Origin: an uncultured Lachnospiraceae bacterium
Lineage (GTDB): Bacteria; Bacillota; Clostridia; Lachnospirales; Lachnospiraceae
Assembly (NCBI GenBank): GCA_947652925.1
Contig: CANTEW010000002.1
Location: 62,001 to 126,000 of the forward strand
DNA length: 64,000 nt
Direction of reading: 5' to 3'
Part shown: piece after piece, positions 54,342-62,660 of the stretch
How the letters are laid out: each line of letters opens with the position of its first letter
Numbering within the stretch: the first letter of the stretch is position 1
Notes under the pieces: generated by a model
Database searches by the model: none
What the model was told of the DNA's origin: nothing
The model's input: the letters and a program-made list of their open reading frames with translations, nothing else
Made by a program: the position numbers and the translations under genes

Positions 54342-55421
54342 ATGTATATTGAATCCTTGCAATTAAAGAATTTTAGAAATTATCAGTCCCTTGACATCCA
54401 ATTTGATCAAGGGACTAATATCTTGTACGGAGATAATGCCCAGGGCAAGACAAATATCCTGGAATCCATCTACCTGTGCGGGACCACAAAATCCCACAGA
54501 GGGAGCAAAGACAAAGAGGTCATACGGTTCCAGGAAGAAGAAGCCCACATATGCATGAGGATCATGAAAAACGGGGTCCCTTATAAGTTGGATATGCACC
54601 TGAAGAAAAATAAGTCTAAAGGAGTCGCCATAAACGGCATCCCGATCCATAAGGCGGGGGAGTTATTTGGCGTGGCCAATCTGGTATTCTTCTCACCGGA
54701 GGATCTGAACCTCATCAAGGAGGGTCCCAGTGGGAGGAGAAGATTCCTGGATCTGGAACTGTGCCAGCTGGATAAGATATATCTGTCTGATATCGTGAAT
54801 TATAATAAGATCTTAAACCACAGGAATAAACTTTTAAAGGACATTGTATCCCGGCCGGGATTGATGGAGACCATAGATGTATGGGATGAACAGCTCCTGC
54901 AGTATGGGACGCGGATCATAGCAAAGAGGAGAGGGTTCATCTCACAGCTGGATGGACTGATCAGAGAGATCCATGCGGATCTTACAGGCGGGAAAGAGAG
55001 CTTGGCCCTGTCTTATGAGGCGAATGTCCAGGAGGAGGCGTACAGGGCAGTCTTGCGTGCCAACAGGGAGAAGGATCTGAAGCTGCGCACCACGGGGACA
55101 GGCCCGCACAGGGACGATCTCTGTGTAAAAGTGGATGGATTTGATATACGGAAGTTTGGTTCACAGGGCCAGCAGCGGACAGCCGCCCTGTCTTTAAAAT
55201 TGTCTGAGATCGACTTAGTAAAAAGGATGATACATGATACGCCCATACTCCTTCTGGATGATGTCTTGTCGGAATTGGACGGGGACCGCCAGGAACATCT
55301 TCTGGACAATATACAGCAGACACAGACATTCATCACATGCACAGGGCTGGAGGATCTTGTCAATAAAAGATTTCCCATAGATAAGATCTTCCATGTAACA
55401 GAGGGGGATATAAAGCTTTGA
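54342..55421 (+). CDS. recF: DNA recombination/repair protein RecF
   Basis: SMC-like ATPase that helps load RecA at gaps. The 359 residues include Walker A YGDNAQGKTNILESIYLCG, SGGQ-like GSQGQQRTAALSLKLSE and Walker B PILLLDDVLSELDGDRQ. Length is normal. Its stop codon overlaps the -35 of a promoter for the next gene. gyrB, the usual next gene, is absent. Confidence 0.97.
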   Translation: MYIESLQLKNFRNYQSLDIQFDQGTNILYGDNAQGKTNILESIYLCGTTKSHRGSKDKEVIRFQEEEAHICMRIMKNGVPYKLDMHLKKNKSKGVAINGIPIHKAGELFGVANLVFFSPEDLNLIKEGPSGRRRFLDLELCQLDKIYLSDIVNYNKILNHRNKLLKDIVSRPGLMETIDVWDEQLLQYGTRIIAKRRGFISQLDGLIREIHADLTGGKESLALSYEANVQEEAYRAVLRANREKDLKLRTTGTGPHRDDLCVKVDGFDIRKFGSQGQQRTAALSLKLSEIDLVKRMIHDTPILLLDDVLSELDGDRQEHLLDNIQQTQTFITCTGLEDLVNKRFPIDKIFHVTEGDIKL

Positions 55422-55446
55422 CAACGCTGATCCCCTATGCTACACT
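55418..55446 (+). promoter_or_regulatory. Promoter after recF for the TPR protein and rsmA
   Basis: TTGACA (55418-55423, sharing bases with the recF stop), 17 bases, TACACT (55441-55446), with TG one base before the -10. It gives the following two genes their own transcription start. Confidence 0.6.
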
Positions 55447-55482
55447 GAAAAAGATAGTATACCTTGAAAGTTGGTGGGAAGA

Positions 55483-57873
55483 TTGGACAGAGAAGGATTT
55501 CATGCAAAAATAGAGATGATCGATCAGTTGGTGTATAAAAAAGATCATAAAAGAGCATTAGAACTTGTGGACTCCATTGATTGGAAAAAGGTAAAAGATG
55601 CACATGCCCTTTATACGGCAGGTGAAGTCTATGCATCAAATAAACGATACCAGGAGAGCAAAGAAATTTTTCTTATGGCCTATCACCGGTTACCTGTGAG
55701 AAAAAATATCTTGTATCGTCTGGTCGAGGTATCTATAAAAACGGGGGAACTGGAAGATGCATGGGAATATTATCGGCGGTTTTTGGAAGCATCTCCCAAT
55801 GATGACATACATTATGTATTAAAGTATAAGATATACAGCGCGCAGGATGCGCCTCTGGAAGAGCAGATCCAGATCCTTGAAGAATACAAGGAAAGGGATT
55901 ATACAGAGAGATGGTCCTATGAACTGGCTAGATTATACTATAAAGCAGGGGATGGGAGGAAGTGTATAGAGACTTGTGATGATATCGTCCTGTGGTTCAG
56001 TGAAGGCGGATATGTGAAAAAAGCGCTGGAACTGAAACAGCGCTTGACGAACCTGACTCCAAGGCAGCGGGATATCTATGAGACGATGATAAGGCCCGAA
56101 GGACTGGAAAAACCAGATCCGGTCCCGAAAGAGAGCGCAGAAGAGCCATATGCGCAGGCGGAAGGACCCCAGTATCTGGAAGCAGAGGACACCACCAGCG
56201 ATGTACTGGATGGAGAGTCCGTGGACGATCAGATGCCCATCATAGAGGATAATGATTCTCTCCAGGAGAAGATCAGCAAGGGGATCAAAGATATATTTGC
56301 CGGGATCGTGAAAGACTGGGAAGGAGAAGACGACTTCCTTGAAGATTATACCGGTACGCCTAAGATAAACATCGCGGATGTCATCCCTTCCCAGAAGATC
56401 GAGGAGAGCATCCGGGAAAAAGAAGAGATCGCAGCGGAACAGGCAGCAGCAGAGGCCGAGCCGGAGGTAAAAGGGGAACAGGATCTTGTCGAGATAGAGC
56501 CGGATGGAAAAGAAGAGCAGGATCTTCCGGAGATAGAGCTGGAGGCAGGAGGAGAGCAGGATCTTGCCGAGATAGAGCCGGATGGAAAAGAAGAGCAAGA
56601 TCTTCTGTATATAGGACCGGAGACGAGCGGAGGGCGAGATCCGGTCGAGAGGGGATCAGATGAAGAGGAAGAGCAGGATGATCTCCCGGAGACAGGAGCG
56701 GATGCTGAAGGCGTGCAGGACGGGGAAAAGGTTGGATTTGACACCAGCAAGCTCCCCAGATTGGAACTGCCGGAGTTCAATCTGGAGACGGTGATCCTCT
56801 CAGCAGCTGAAAAACAGGGGATCGGAGTGCCGGATGGAGAAGTGATAAAAGCGGCGCCTGTAGAAATAGAAGAACCTGCAGAGGAGTCCATAGAAGAAGA
56901 TCCAGAAGGGATGCTGGAAGGATCAGAAGATGCGGAAGGAACGGGAGAGCCTGTTCCAGAGGAGCCAGAGGCACCGCCGGTGATCGATAAAGTCCAGCCT
57001 GAGGGTGAGTTACGCCCCCAGGAAGAGATCCTCAGTGAAGAGGAGAGCCTGCTCCAGTTCATAGAGGCAAAAGAAGAACAAGAGATCACAGAGAATGGGA
57101 TGATCGTTCCCCGGAGTAAAGTCCTGGATGATACGGAGATAAAGATATTCAGCTATTTTTCTGCCATACCAGGTATGCAGGATCAATTGGTGGAAGCCCT
57201 GGCCGATGCCCAGTCGGCTGCCGCAGACAAGACGTCCAGGTCCGGGAATATCATCGTGATGGGGAACCAGCGGACTGGAAAGTCAAGGCTCATCGAGGGG
57301 CTGATCAAAGCTGTCTGCCGGGAACTCCATATGCCGGCCGCGCGGATCGCAGTGGTGGAGGCTGTGCAGCTGAACGGCAAAGATATGCCGAAGATCGTCA
57401 GTAAATTGTCAGGAGGATTCCTGGTCATAAAAAAGACCAGCCAGCTGGAAGCTGACAGTGTCTTCCAGCTGAACCAGGCTCTGGAATTTAGGACGGACGG
57501 TCTGACAGTCATCCTGGAGGATGAGAAGATCGGTATGCGCAAGTTTATCGCGAAGTACCAGAAATTTGCAAAGAAATTCACATCCACCATCAATATCCCT
57601 GTATTTACCAACGATGAATTGGTCCATTTTGCAAAGATATATGCGGATGAGATGGGATATGTCATGGATACCATGGGAGTCCTTGCCCTCTACAACCTGA
57701 TCGGGGATAACCAAAAAGAAGATGAACCCATGACTATAGGGACTGTGAAGGACATGATGGATGTGGCCATCACAAGGGCGGAGAGCAGCCACCGGAAGCT
57801 GCAGCGTTCTATTTCCAAAAAGCGCTTCGACGATGAAGGGAAGATCATATTATATGAGAAAGATTTTAAGTAA
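55483..57873 (+). CDS. TPR protein with acidic repeat region and C-terminal P-loop domain, unknown function
   Basis: A 796-residue cytoplasmic protein I cannot assign to a named family. Residues 1-200 are TPR-like helix pairs (VYKKDHKRALELVDSID, ALYTAGEVYASNKRYQESKE, ELARLYYKAGDGRKCIETCD). Residues about 210-560 are acidic low-complexity sequence, including a 26-residue repeat (EQDL.EIEPDGKE...) with a 78-base DNA period at 56476-56632. Residues about 560-796 are folded and have a Walker A-like MGNQRTGKSRLIEGLI near residue 592, followed by a conserved helical tail, so an AAA-type ATPase is possible. The start is TTG 55483 (MDREGFHAKIEMIDQ), matching relatives in Lachnospiraceae as I recall them. 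It occupies the usual gyrB position. Confidence 0.75.
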   Translation: MDREGFHAKIEMIDQLVYKKDHKRALELVDSIDWKKVKDAHALYTAGEVYASNKRYQESKEIFLMAYHRLPVRKNILYRLVEVSIKTGELEDAWEYYRRFLEASPNDDIHYVLKYKIYSAQDAPLEEQIQILEEYKERDYTERWSYELARLYYKAGDGRKCIETCDDIVLWFSEGGYVKKALELKQRLTNLTPRQRDIYETMIRPEGLEKPDPVPKESAEEPYAQAEGPQYLEAEDTTSDVLDGESVDDQMPIIEDNDSLQEKISKGIKDIFAGIVKDWEGEDDFLEDYTGTPKINIADVIPSQKIEESIREKEEIAAEQAAAEAEPEVKGEQDLVEIEPDGKEEQDLPEIELEAGGEQDLAEIEPDGKEEQDLLYIGPETSGGRDPVERGSDEEEEQDDLPETGADAEGVQDGEKVGFDTSKLPRLELPEFNLETVILSAAEKQGIGVPDGEVIKAAPVEIEEPAEESIEEDPEGMLEGSEDAEGTGEPVPEEPEAPPVIDKVQPEGELRPQEEILSEEESLLQFIEAKEEQEITENGMIVPRSKVLDDTEIKIFSYFSAIPGMQDQLVEALADAQSAAADKTSRSGNIIVMGNQRTGKSRLIEGLIKAVCRELHMPAARIAVVEAVQLNGKDMPKIVSKLSGGFLVIKKTSQLEADSVFQLNQALEFRTDGLTVILEDEKIGMRKFIAKYQKFAKKFTSTINIPVFTNDELVHFAKIYADEMGYVMDTMGVLALYNLIGDNQKEDEPMTIGTVKDMMDVAITRAESSHRKLQRSISKKRFDDEGKIILYEKDFK

Positions 57874-58729
57874 GGAGGGAGGTCCCGGGCAGACCATAGA
57901 GATCCTTAAGAAATATGGGTTCGTATTCCAAAAGAGATTTGGCCAGAATTTTCTGATCGATCCGCATGTATTGGATAAGATCATGGGGGCGGCCCATATC
58001 CAGCCGGATGATCTTGTGTTGGAGATCGGGCCGGGGATCGGGACACTCACCCAGCATCTTGCCTGTGCAGCGAGAAAGGTGATCGCGGTGGAGATCGATC
58101 GTTCTTTGATCCCCATATTGGAGGATACTCTGGGAGACTTTGACAATACAGAGATCATCCACAGCGATATACTGAAAGTAGATCTGGAAACACTCATACA
58201 GGAGCAGAACCAGGGGAAGCCGGTCAAAGTCGTGGCGAATCTCCCCTATTATATCACTACCCCCATACTGATGGATCTGTTGGAAAAGAGGATCCCGGTC
58301 ACATCCCTGACTGTGATGGTACAAAAAGAAGTGGCAAAAAGGATGTGCGTAGGGCCTGGGTCTAAAGAGTATGGGGCGTTATCGTTGGCGGTCCAATATT
58401 ATGCCAGGCCGTCTATAGCCGCCCATGTGCCGTCCAATTGTTTTTTGCCCCGGCCGAAAGTAGGGAGTACAGTGGTACAGTTAGATGTATATGATGTATT
58501 ACCGGTGAGACCCGCAGATGAAAGGCTCATGTTCCAGATCATAAGGGCTTCTTTTAACCAAAGGAGAAAGACATTGGTGAACGGACTGAAAAATGCCCCC
58601 GGGCTTTCCCTGGAAAAAGATGAGATCCATGACGCCCTGGATAGATGCGGGTTTTCCGCCGATATACGCGGTGAGGATCTGAGTTTGGGACAATTTGCAG
58701 AGCTATCAGATATGTTCACAAAAAAATAG
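57854..58729 (+). CDS. rsmA: 16S rRNA dimethyladenosine transferase RsmA (KsgA)
   Basis: Dimethylates two adenines near the 16S rRNA 3' end. The 291 residues include TIEILKKYGFVFQKRFGQNF and LID, the SAM motif VLEIGPGIGTLTQHLA, the catalytic NLPYYITTPIL and KVGSTVVQLDVY. The ATG at 57854 overlaps the previous gene by 20 bases and has an AAGGGAAG upstream. A very strong SD (AAGGAGGGAGG, 57873-57883) sits after this start with no ATG, GTG or TTG in range in frame, so the true start remains slightly uncertain. It ends inside a terminator hairpin. Confidence 0.93.
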   Translation: MRKILSKEGGPGQTIEILKKYGFVFQKRFGQNFLIDPHVLDKIMGAAHIQPDDLVLEIGPGIGTLTQHLACAARKVIAVEIDRSLIPILEDTLGDFDNTEIIHSDILKVDLETLIQEQNQGKPVKVVANLPYYITTPILMDLLEKRIPVTSLTVMVQKEVAKRMCVGPGSKEYGALSLAVQYYARPSIAAHVPSNCFLPRPKVGSTVVQLDVYDVLPVRPADERLMFQIIRASFNQRRKTLVNGLKNAPGLSLEKDEIHDALDRCGFSADIRGEDLSLGQFAELSDMFTKK

Positions 58730-58757
58730 AACGCTATAGCGGAGCGTTCTATTTTAT
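58725..58757 (+). terminator. Terminator after rsmA
   Basis: AATAGAACGCT pairs perfectly with AGCGTTCTATT (11 bp, 7-base loop) followed by TTAT. The stem includes the rsmA stop codon. Confidence 0.8.
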
Positions 58758-59069
58758 AAAGGAAGGAGTGCCGAATCTTCTCGGCATATGAAAAAGAAAT
58801 TTGAAAAAATAAATAAAAATAATGTATCGTTATTATTTTTATGATGATAAGTATATCCATGAAATATGATAAAACAATGATGAAGTTGTAACCAAATCAT
58901 GAACGATCATCAAATGTTTTGTGAACCAGATCTGGCGGATGGGGACCGGGGGACCATCACATGCAATTTTTATAAAATATTAAGAGTTGTACATAAAAGT
59001 CTGTGTTATAATGAGATAGTCCATATAACAAAGGTTTTCAGTCTTTTGGGGGATGGAGGGATTTCATTT
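58758..59069. other. AT-rich gap before the DUF1002 gene
   Basis: No gene or repeat is seen. It holds an extended -10 promoter element (TGTTATAAT, -10 at 59007-59012; -35 weak, around 58984-58989) about 60 bases before the start at 59070. An in-frame reading back to 58899 runs across this promoter and is not coding. Confidence 0.5.
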
Positions 59070-59960
59070 ATGGATAGGAAAAGGATGGCTGCCCTCTGGT
59101 CAGTCCTTCTGTTGATCTTTATGCAAACAGTCTGCGTATCTGCAGACGCATCAGTCGTAGATCCAGAAGATTCATATATCTCGCTCGGAGCGGATCTGAC
59201 AGAGGCAGAGAAGAGTATCGTCCTTGGGATCTTTGGGTTGGAGGAGGCGGATCTGGGAGCATATAGGCTCACTTCTGTCACCAACCAGGAAGAGCATCAG
59301 TATCTGGATGACCATCTGGACAGAGGGATCATCGGGGACCGGGCATTGTCCAGTGTCATGGTCACGTCCAGAGAAGAAGGATATGGGATACACGTCACTA
59401 CGCAGAATATATCGTATTGTACCATAGGCATGTATCAGAACGCCTTATCCACTGCCGGTGTCAGGGATGTGGATATCGTGGTAGCCGGTCCGTTCAGCAT
59501 CTCTGGCACAGCAGCACTGATAGGGGCGATAAAGTCTTATGAAGGCTTGACGGGAGAGACTATCGACAGCGGGCAGATCGATGCGGCAAACCGGGAATTG
59601 GCAGTGGCCAGCAGATTGGGCCAGGTCCTGGATGATCCTGCCCGGGCAGAGCAGCTGATCAGCATGGTAAAAAATGAGGTGATCACCAACGATCACACCC
59701 AGGGGGAAGTGAGTGCGATCATCGATCAGACGGCTTCAGAGATGCAGGTGGATCTTACCCAGGAAGATAAGCAGAAGATACTGGATCTGATGGATGAAGT
59801 GCAGGATCTGGATCTTGATATAGACGATCTTAAACAGCAAGTCACTGCTGTGTACAGCAGACTGCAGGACGTAGGGCTCAGCGTGGAAAAAGAACAGGCC
59901 AAAGGTTTTTTAGACCGTTTGTGGGAGAAGTTTGAAAATTTTATAGTGGCGTTGTTTTAA
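59070..59960 (+). CDS. Secreted DUF1002-family protein
   Basis: A 296-residue exported protein of unknown function, related to B. subtilis YpuA. The signal peptide (RKRMAALWSVLLLIFMQTVC) probably ends at VSADA. The mature part begins with VDPEDSYISLGADLTEAEKS and IVLGIFG, typical of DUF1002, and includes VVAGPFSISGTAALIGAIKS. The C-terminal third is helical and acidic (DLMDEVQDLDLDIDDLKQQV), possibly coiled coil. GGAGGG precedes the ATG at 59070. It is a single gene with the deleted palindromic repeat just after it, which may act as its terminator. Confidence 0.85.
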   Translation: MDRKRMAALWSVLLLIFMQTVCVSADASVVDPEDSYISLGADLTEAEKSIVLGIFGLEEADLGAYRLTSVTNQEEHQYLDDHLDRGIIGDRALSSVMVTSREEGYGIHVTTQNISYCTIGMYQNALSTAGVRDVDIVVAGPFSISGTAALIGAIKSYEGLTGETIDSGQIDAANRELAVASRLGQVLDDPARAEQLISMVKNEVITNDHTQGEVSAIIDQTASEMQVDLTQEDKQKILDLMDEVQDLDLDIDDLKQQVTAVYSRLQDVGLSVEKEQAKGFLDRLWEKFENFIVALF

Positions 59961-59968
59961 GACGCGAT

Positions 59969-60018
59969 CTAGTACTCCATCCGGTCAGAGATCATAGTTT
60001 GACTGGATAGAGTACTAG
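59969..60018. repeat. Deleted copy of the palindromic dispersed element
   Basis: A 50-base near-perfect palindrome bounded by CTAGTACTC and GAGTACTAG. Its left part (CCATCCGGTCAGAGATCATA) matches the left end of the 172-base element at 47471, and its right part matches the right end, so it looks like an internal deletion. It lies 9 bases after the DUF1002 gene. Confidence 0.75.
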
Positions 60019-60081
60019 GATATAGGTGATCCGTATATTTTCAAAGGCGGCGGGAAACATAAAAAGAAAAAGGAGTTTTTT

Positions 60082-61065
60082 ATGAAGATCGCTTTTTATA
60101 GTACGAAACCTTATGATAAACTCTGGTTTGAGCCGCTGAACCGGGAAAAATACGGATTTACCATTGATTTTTTGGAAAGCCCCTGTAAAGAGGCCAGCAT
60201 CTCGCTGGCGAAAGGTTATGACGCTATCTGTATATTTGTCAATGACCACGTGACAGCGCCGATGGTGGAGGAGCTGCACCGGATGGGTGTGAGAGCGATC
60301 TTACTGCGCAGCACCGGATACAACCATGTGGATCTGGAGGCGGCCAGGGGTAAGATCGAGGTCCTGCGTGTGCCCAGCTATTCGCCGGAGGCAGTCGCCG
60401 AGTATGCGATGGCCATGCTCCTGACAGTGGATCGTTTCACCCATAAAGCATACACCAGGACAAGAGAATTTAATATGAATATCAATGGCCTGATGGGGCG
60501 CGACCTCTTCCGAAAGACAGCAGGTATCGTGGGGACGGGTAAGATCGGGCAGGCCATGATCCATATCTGCAAAGGGTTTTCTATGGATGTGATCGCCTAT
60601 GATCCCTATCCGAATGAAGGCCTGTCTGTAAAATATGTCTCAAAAGAAGAATTGTTCAAAGATTCTGATGTGATCAGCCTGCACTGTCCTCTTACAGAAG
60701 AGACGCAGCATCTGATCAATGATGAGAGTATCCGTTTGATGAAAAAAGATATCTATCTGATCAATACCTCCCGCGGAGGCCTGATCGATACGCCCTGCCT
60801 GATCGAAGGGTTGATCCAGGGGACCTTCGCCGGAGTAGGGTTGGATGTCTATGAGGAAGAGGAAGGGGTGTTCTATGAAGACCGTTCCAATGATATCATG
60901 ATGGATGAGGCATTGGCACGGCTCACTTCTTTTCCGAATGTGCTGATCAGTTCACATATGGGTTTCTTTACCAGGGAGGCGACGAAGGCGATCGCCGAGG
61001 TCACTCTGGAAAATGCGTATGCATTGGAACAAGGCAAAGAGTTAAAGAATTCCGTACTTTCTTAA
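60082..61065 (+). CDS. ldhA: D-lactate dehydrogenase (2-hydroxyacid dehydrogenase family)
   Basis: NADH-dependent reduction of pyruvate to D-lactate, a fermentation step. The 327 residues have NAD-binding VGTGKIGQAMIHI, HCPLTEETQHLIN, the catalytic Arg region INTSRGGLIDTPCLIEGL and GLDVYEEEEGVFYEDRS, a D-LDH/VanH-type signature. The catalytic His is in LISSHMGFFTREATKAIAE. AAAAAGGAG lies upstream. It is a single gene between the repeat and the alarmone synthetase gene. Another hydroxyacid substrate cannot be ruled out. Confidence 0.88.
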   Translation: MKIAFYSTKPYDKLWFEPLNREKYGFTIDFLESPCKEASISLAKGYDAICIFVNDHVTAPMVEELHRMGVRAILLRSTGYNHVDLEAARGKIEVLRVPSYSPEAVAEYAMAMLLTVDRFTHKAYTRTREFNMNINGLMGRDLFRKTAGIVGTGKIGQAMIHICKGFSMDVIAYDPYPNEGLSVKYVSKEELFKDSDVISLHCPLTEETQHLINDESIRLMKKDIYLINTSRGGLIDTPCLIEGLIQGTFAGVGLDVYEEEEGVFYEDRSNDIMMDEALARLTSFPNVLISSHMGFFTREATKAIAEVTLENAYALEQGKELKNSVLS

Positions 61066-61101
61066 AAAACGATTAAAATCCCCCATTTTATGGACAGATC
61101 A

Positions 61102-61110
61102 TGGTATAAT
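61102..61110 (+). promoter_or_regulatory. Extended -10 promoter element before the alarmone synthetase
   Basis: TGGTATAAT (TG, one base, perfect TATAAT) 31 bases before the ATG. No good -35. The same extended form recurs before the S1-domain gene. Confidence 0.5.
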
Positions 61111-61141
61111 ATCCCAGTACAACAAAAAAGGATGTGATAGA

Positions 61142-61804
61142 ATGTCAATGAGATCATTGCCATTAAGGTATTTTAAAGAGATCAATAACTGGGATACTGT
61201 CATTTTCATATATAATGCGGCATTGAAAGAAGTCGGGACGAAGATCGATATCTTAAATGATGAATTTCAGCACAGGCATCGCTATAACCCCATCGAACAT
61301 GTGAAGTCCAGGCTGAAGAAACCTGAGAGTATCGTAAAAAAATTGAAAGACCATGGCCATGAGACCACCATTGAGAATATGGTGAAGTATATCAACGATA
61401 TAGCGGGGATCCGCATCACCTGTTCCTTTACCTCGGATATCTACAGGATAGCTGAGATGCTGGCGAACCAGGACGATCTGAAGGTCATATCGATCAAAGA
61501 TTATATCAGGACGCCCAAGGAGAGCGGGTATCGGAGCTATCATATGATCGTGGTCATCCCCATATTCCTTTCAGACAGTGTGATCGATACGAAAGTAGAG
61601 ATACAGATACGGACGGTGGCGCAGGATTTCTGGGCGACCCTGGAACACAAGATAAATTACAAATTCGAGGGGAATGCGCCCGGATATATAAAAAAAGAAC
61701 TCCAGGAATGCGCGGAGATGGTGTGGGATCTGGACGAGAGGATGCTGCGCTTGAATGAAGCTATCTCAGAGATCATAGGATCGGAAAGCGGGGATATTCC
61801 TTAG
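61142..61804 (+). CDS. Small alarmone synthetase (GTP pyrophosphokinase family, RelQ/YjbM-like)
   Basis: Synthesises (p)ppGpp from ATP and GTP/GDP. The 220 residues form a RelA/SpoT synthetase domain without hydrolase or regulatory domains. Visible are HRYNPIEHVKSRLKKPESIV, NDIAGIRITCSFTSDIYRI, TPKESGYRSYHMIV (substrate loop) and EIQIRTVAQDFWATLEHKIN, followed by a C-terminal helix for oligomerisation. The start has GGATGTGAT upstream. It is monocistronic, with a hairpin after the stop. Confidence 0.92.
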   Translation: MSMRSLPLRYFKEINNWDTVIFIYNAALKEVGTKIDILNDEFQHRHRYNPIEHVKSRLKKPESIVKKLKDHGHETTIENMVKYINDIAGIRITCSFTSDIYRIAEMLANQDDLKVISIKDYIRTPKESGYRSYHMIVVIPIFLSDSVIDTKVEIQIRTVAQDFWATLEHKINYKFEGNAPGYIKKELQECAEMVWDLDERMLRLNEAISEIIGSESGDIP

Positions 61805-61810
61805 CAGAAC

Positions 61811-61840
61811 AAAGGGGGCGCCTGTCCAGGTGGCCCCTTT
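61811..61840 (+). terminator. Hairpin after the alarmone synthetase gene
   Basis: AAAGGGG pairs with CCCCTTT, with further pairing of GCGCC/GGTGG type inside. It begins 6 bases after the stop, and the U tract is limited to the stem end. Confidence 0.6.
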
Positions 61841-61871
61841 GAGTGACTGTCCCCCGAAGATCATTTAAAAG

Positions 61872-61900
61872 TTTATCTGAGACACATTCTGTGGTATAAT
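61872..61900 (+). promoter_or_regulatory. Promoter of the S1-domain gene
   Basis: TTTATC, 17 bases, TATAAT with TG one base before the -10 (TGGTATAAT). It lies 36 bases before the ATG. Confidence 0.6.
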
Positions 61901-61935
61901 AGAAAGACCAATATAAATAAAGGAGATCAGTAAGT

Positions 61936-62655
61936 ATGTCGGAGACAATGAAAGATTTTGAGAATGAATTAGAGGCTTCCTATCAGGAGATGGAGGAAAA
62001 ACAACAGATGTTCGCGTCCATGAATGATGAAGAGCAGGCTGTCTGGGAAGAACTGAAGCAGATGAAAGAGGATAAGACAGAGGTGGAGGTAAAAGTCAAG
62101 GAGATCGTGAAAGGCGGAGCTGTGGCTTATCTCAATGAGATCCGCGGATTTATCCCTGCATCTAAGCTGTCCCTGGGTTATGTGGAAGATCTGAATGAAT
62201 TCCAGGGAAAACATCTGAAGGTAAGAGTGTTTGACATAGAAGTGGAGAACAAGAGGCTGATCCTCTCAGCACGGGAGATCCTGAGGGAGGCAGAGGAAGC
62301 CAGGAAGAAAGAAGAACTGGAGAAGACAAAAGTAGGTATGGTGGTCAAAGGTGTCGTAGACAGCATCCAGCCCTACGGTGCTTTTGTGAAGTTAGAGAAT
62401 GGTCTGTCCGGATTGATCCATATCTCTCAGATCAGCAATAAGAGATTAAAAACAGTCCAGGAAGTGTTGAGTCTTGGGGATGAAGTGACGACCAAGGTCA
62501 CGAAGATCCAGGATGGAAAGCTCAGCTTGAGCATCAAGGCCCTTAACGACGATATGGATGGTCAGGAAGAAGTGATCGATTACGAGATGCCGAAGAGCCA
62601 GCAGTTGACAACTTCTCTGGGATCCTTATTTGCAAATATCAAATTGGATGAATAA
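61936..62655 (+). CDS. Protein with two S1 RNA-binding domains
   Basis: A 239-residue RNA-binding protein. The N-terminal 45 residues are acidic helix (YQEMEEKQQMFASMNDEEQA). S1 domain 1 (about 48-115) has VKGGAVAYLNEIRGFIPASK. S1 domain 2 (about 128-200) has VDSIQPYGAFVKLENGLSGL and IHISQIS. It resembles a shortened ribosomal protein S1 (bS1-like), as found in many Clostridia, and may help translation or RNA stability. The AAAGGAG SD is good. The pyrophosphatase gene follows after 5 bases. Confidence 0.9.
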   Translation: MSETMKDFENELEASYQEMEEKQQMFASMNDEEQAVWEELKQMKEDKTEVEVKVKEIVKGGAVAYLNEIRGFIPASKLSLGYVEDLNEFQGKHLKVRVFDIEVENKRLILSAREILREAEEARKKEELEKTKVGMVVKGVVDSIQPYGAFVKLENGLSGLIHISQISNKRLKTVQEVLSLGDEVTTKVTKIQDGKLSLSIKALNDDMDGQEEVIDYEMPKSQQLTTSLGSLFANIKLDE

Positions 62656-62660
62656 AAGAT

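Noticed and set aside
55471..55482. Start of the TPR protein four codons earlier
   Set aside because: That TTG sits in the region resembling an SD and gives residues not seen in the N-terminus expected for the family (MDREGF).
56346..57089. 247-residue minus-strand Ser/Pro-rich ORF
   Set aside because: A shadow of the acidic repeat region of the TPR protein. Its composition mirrors the GA-rich sense strand.
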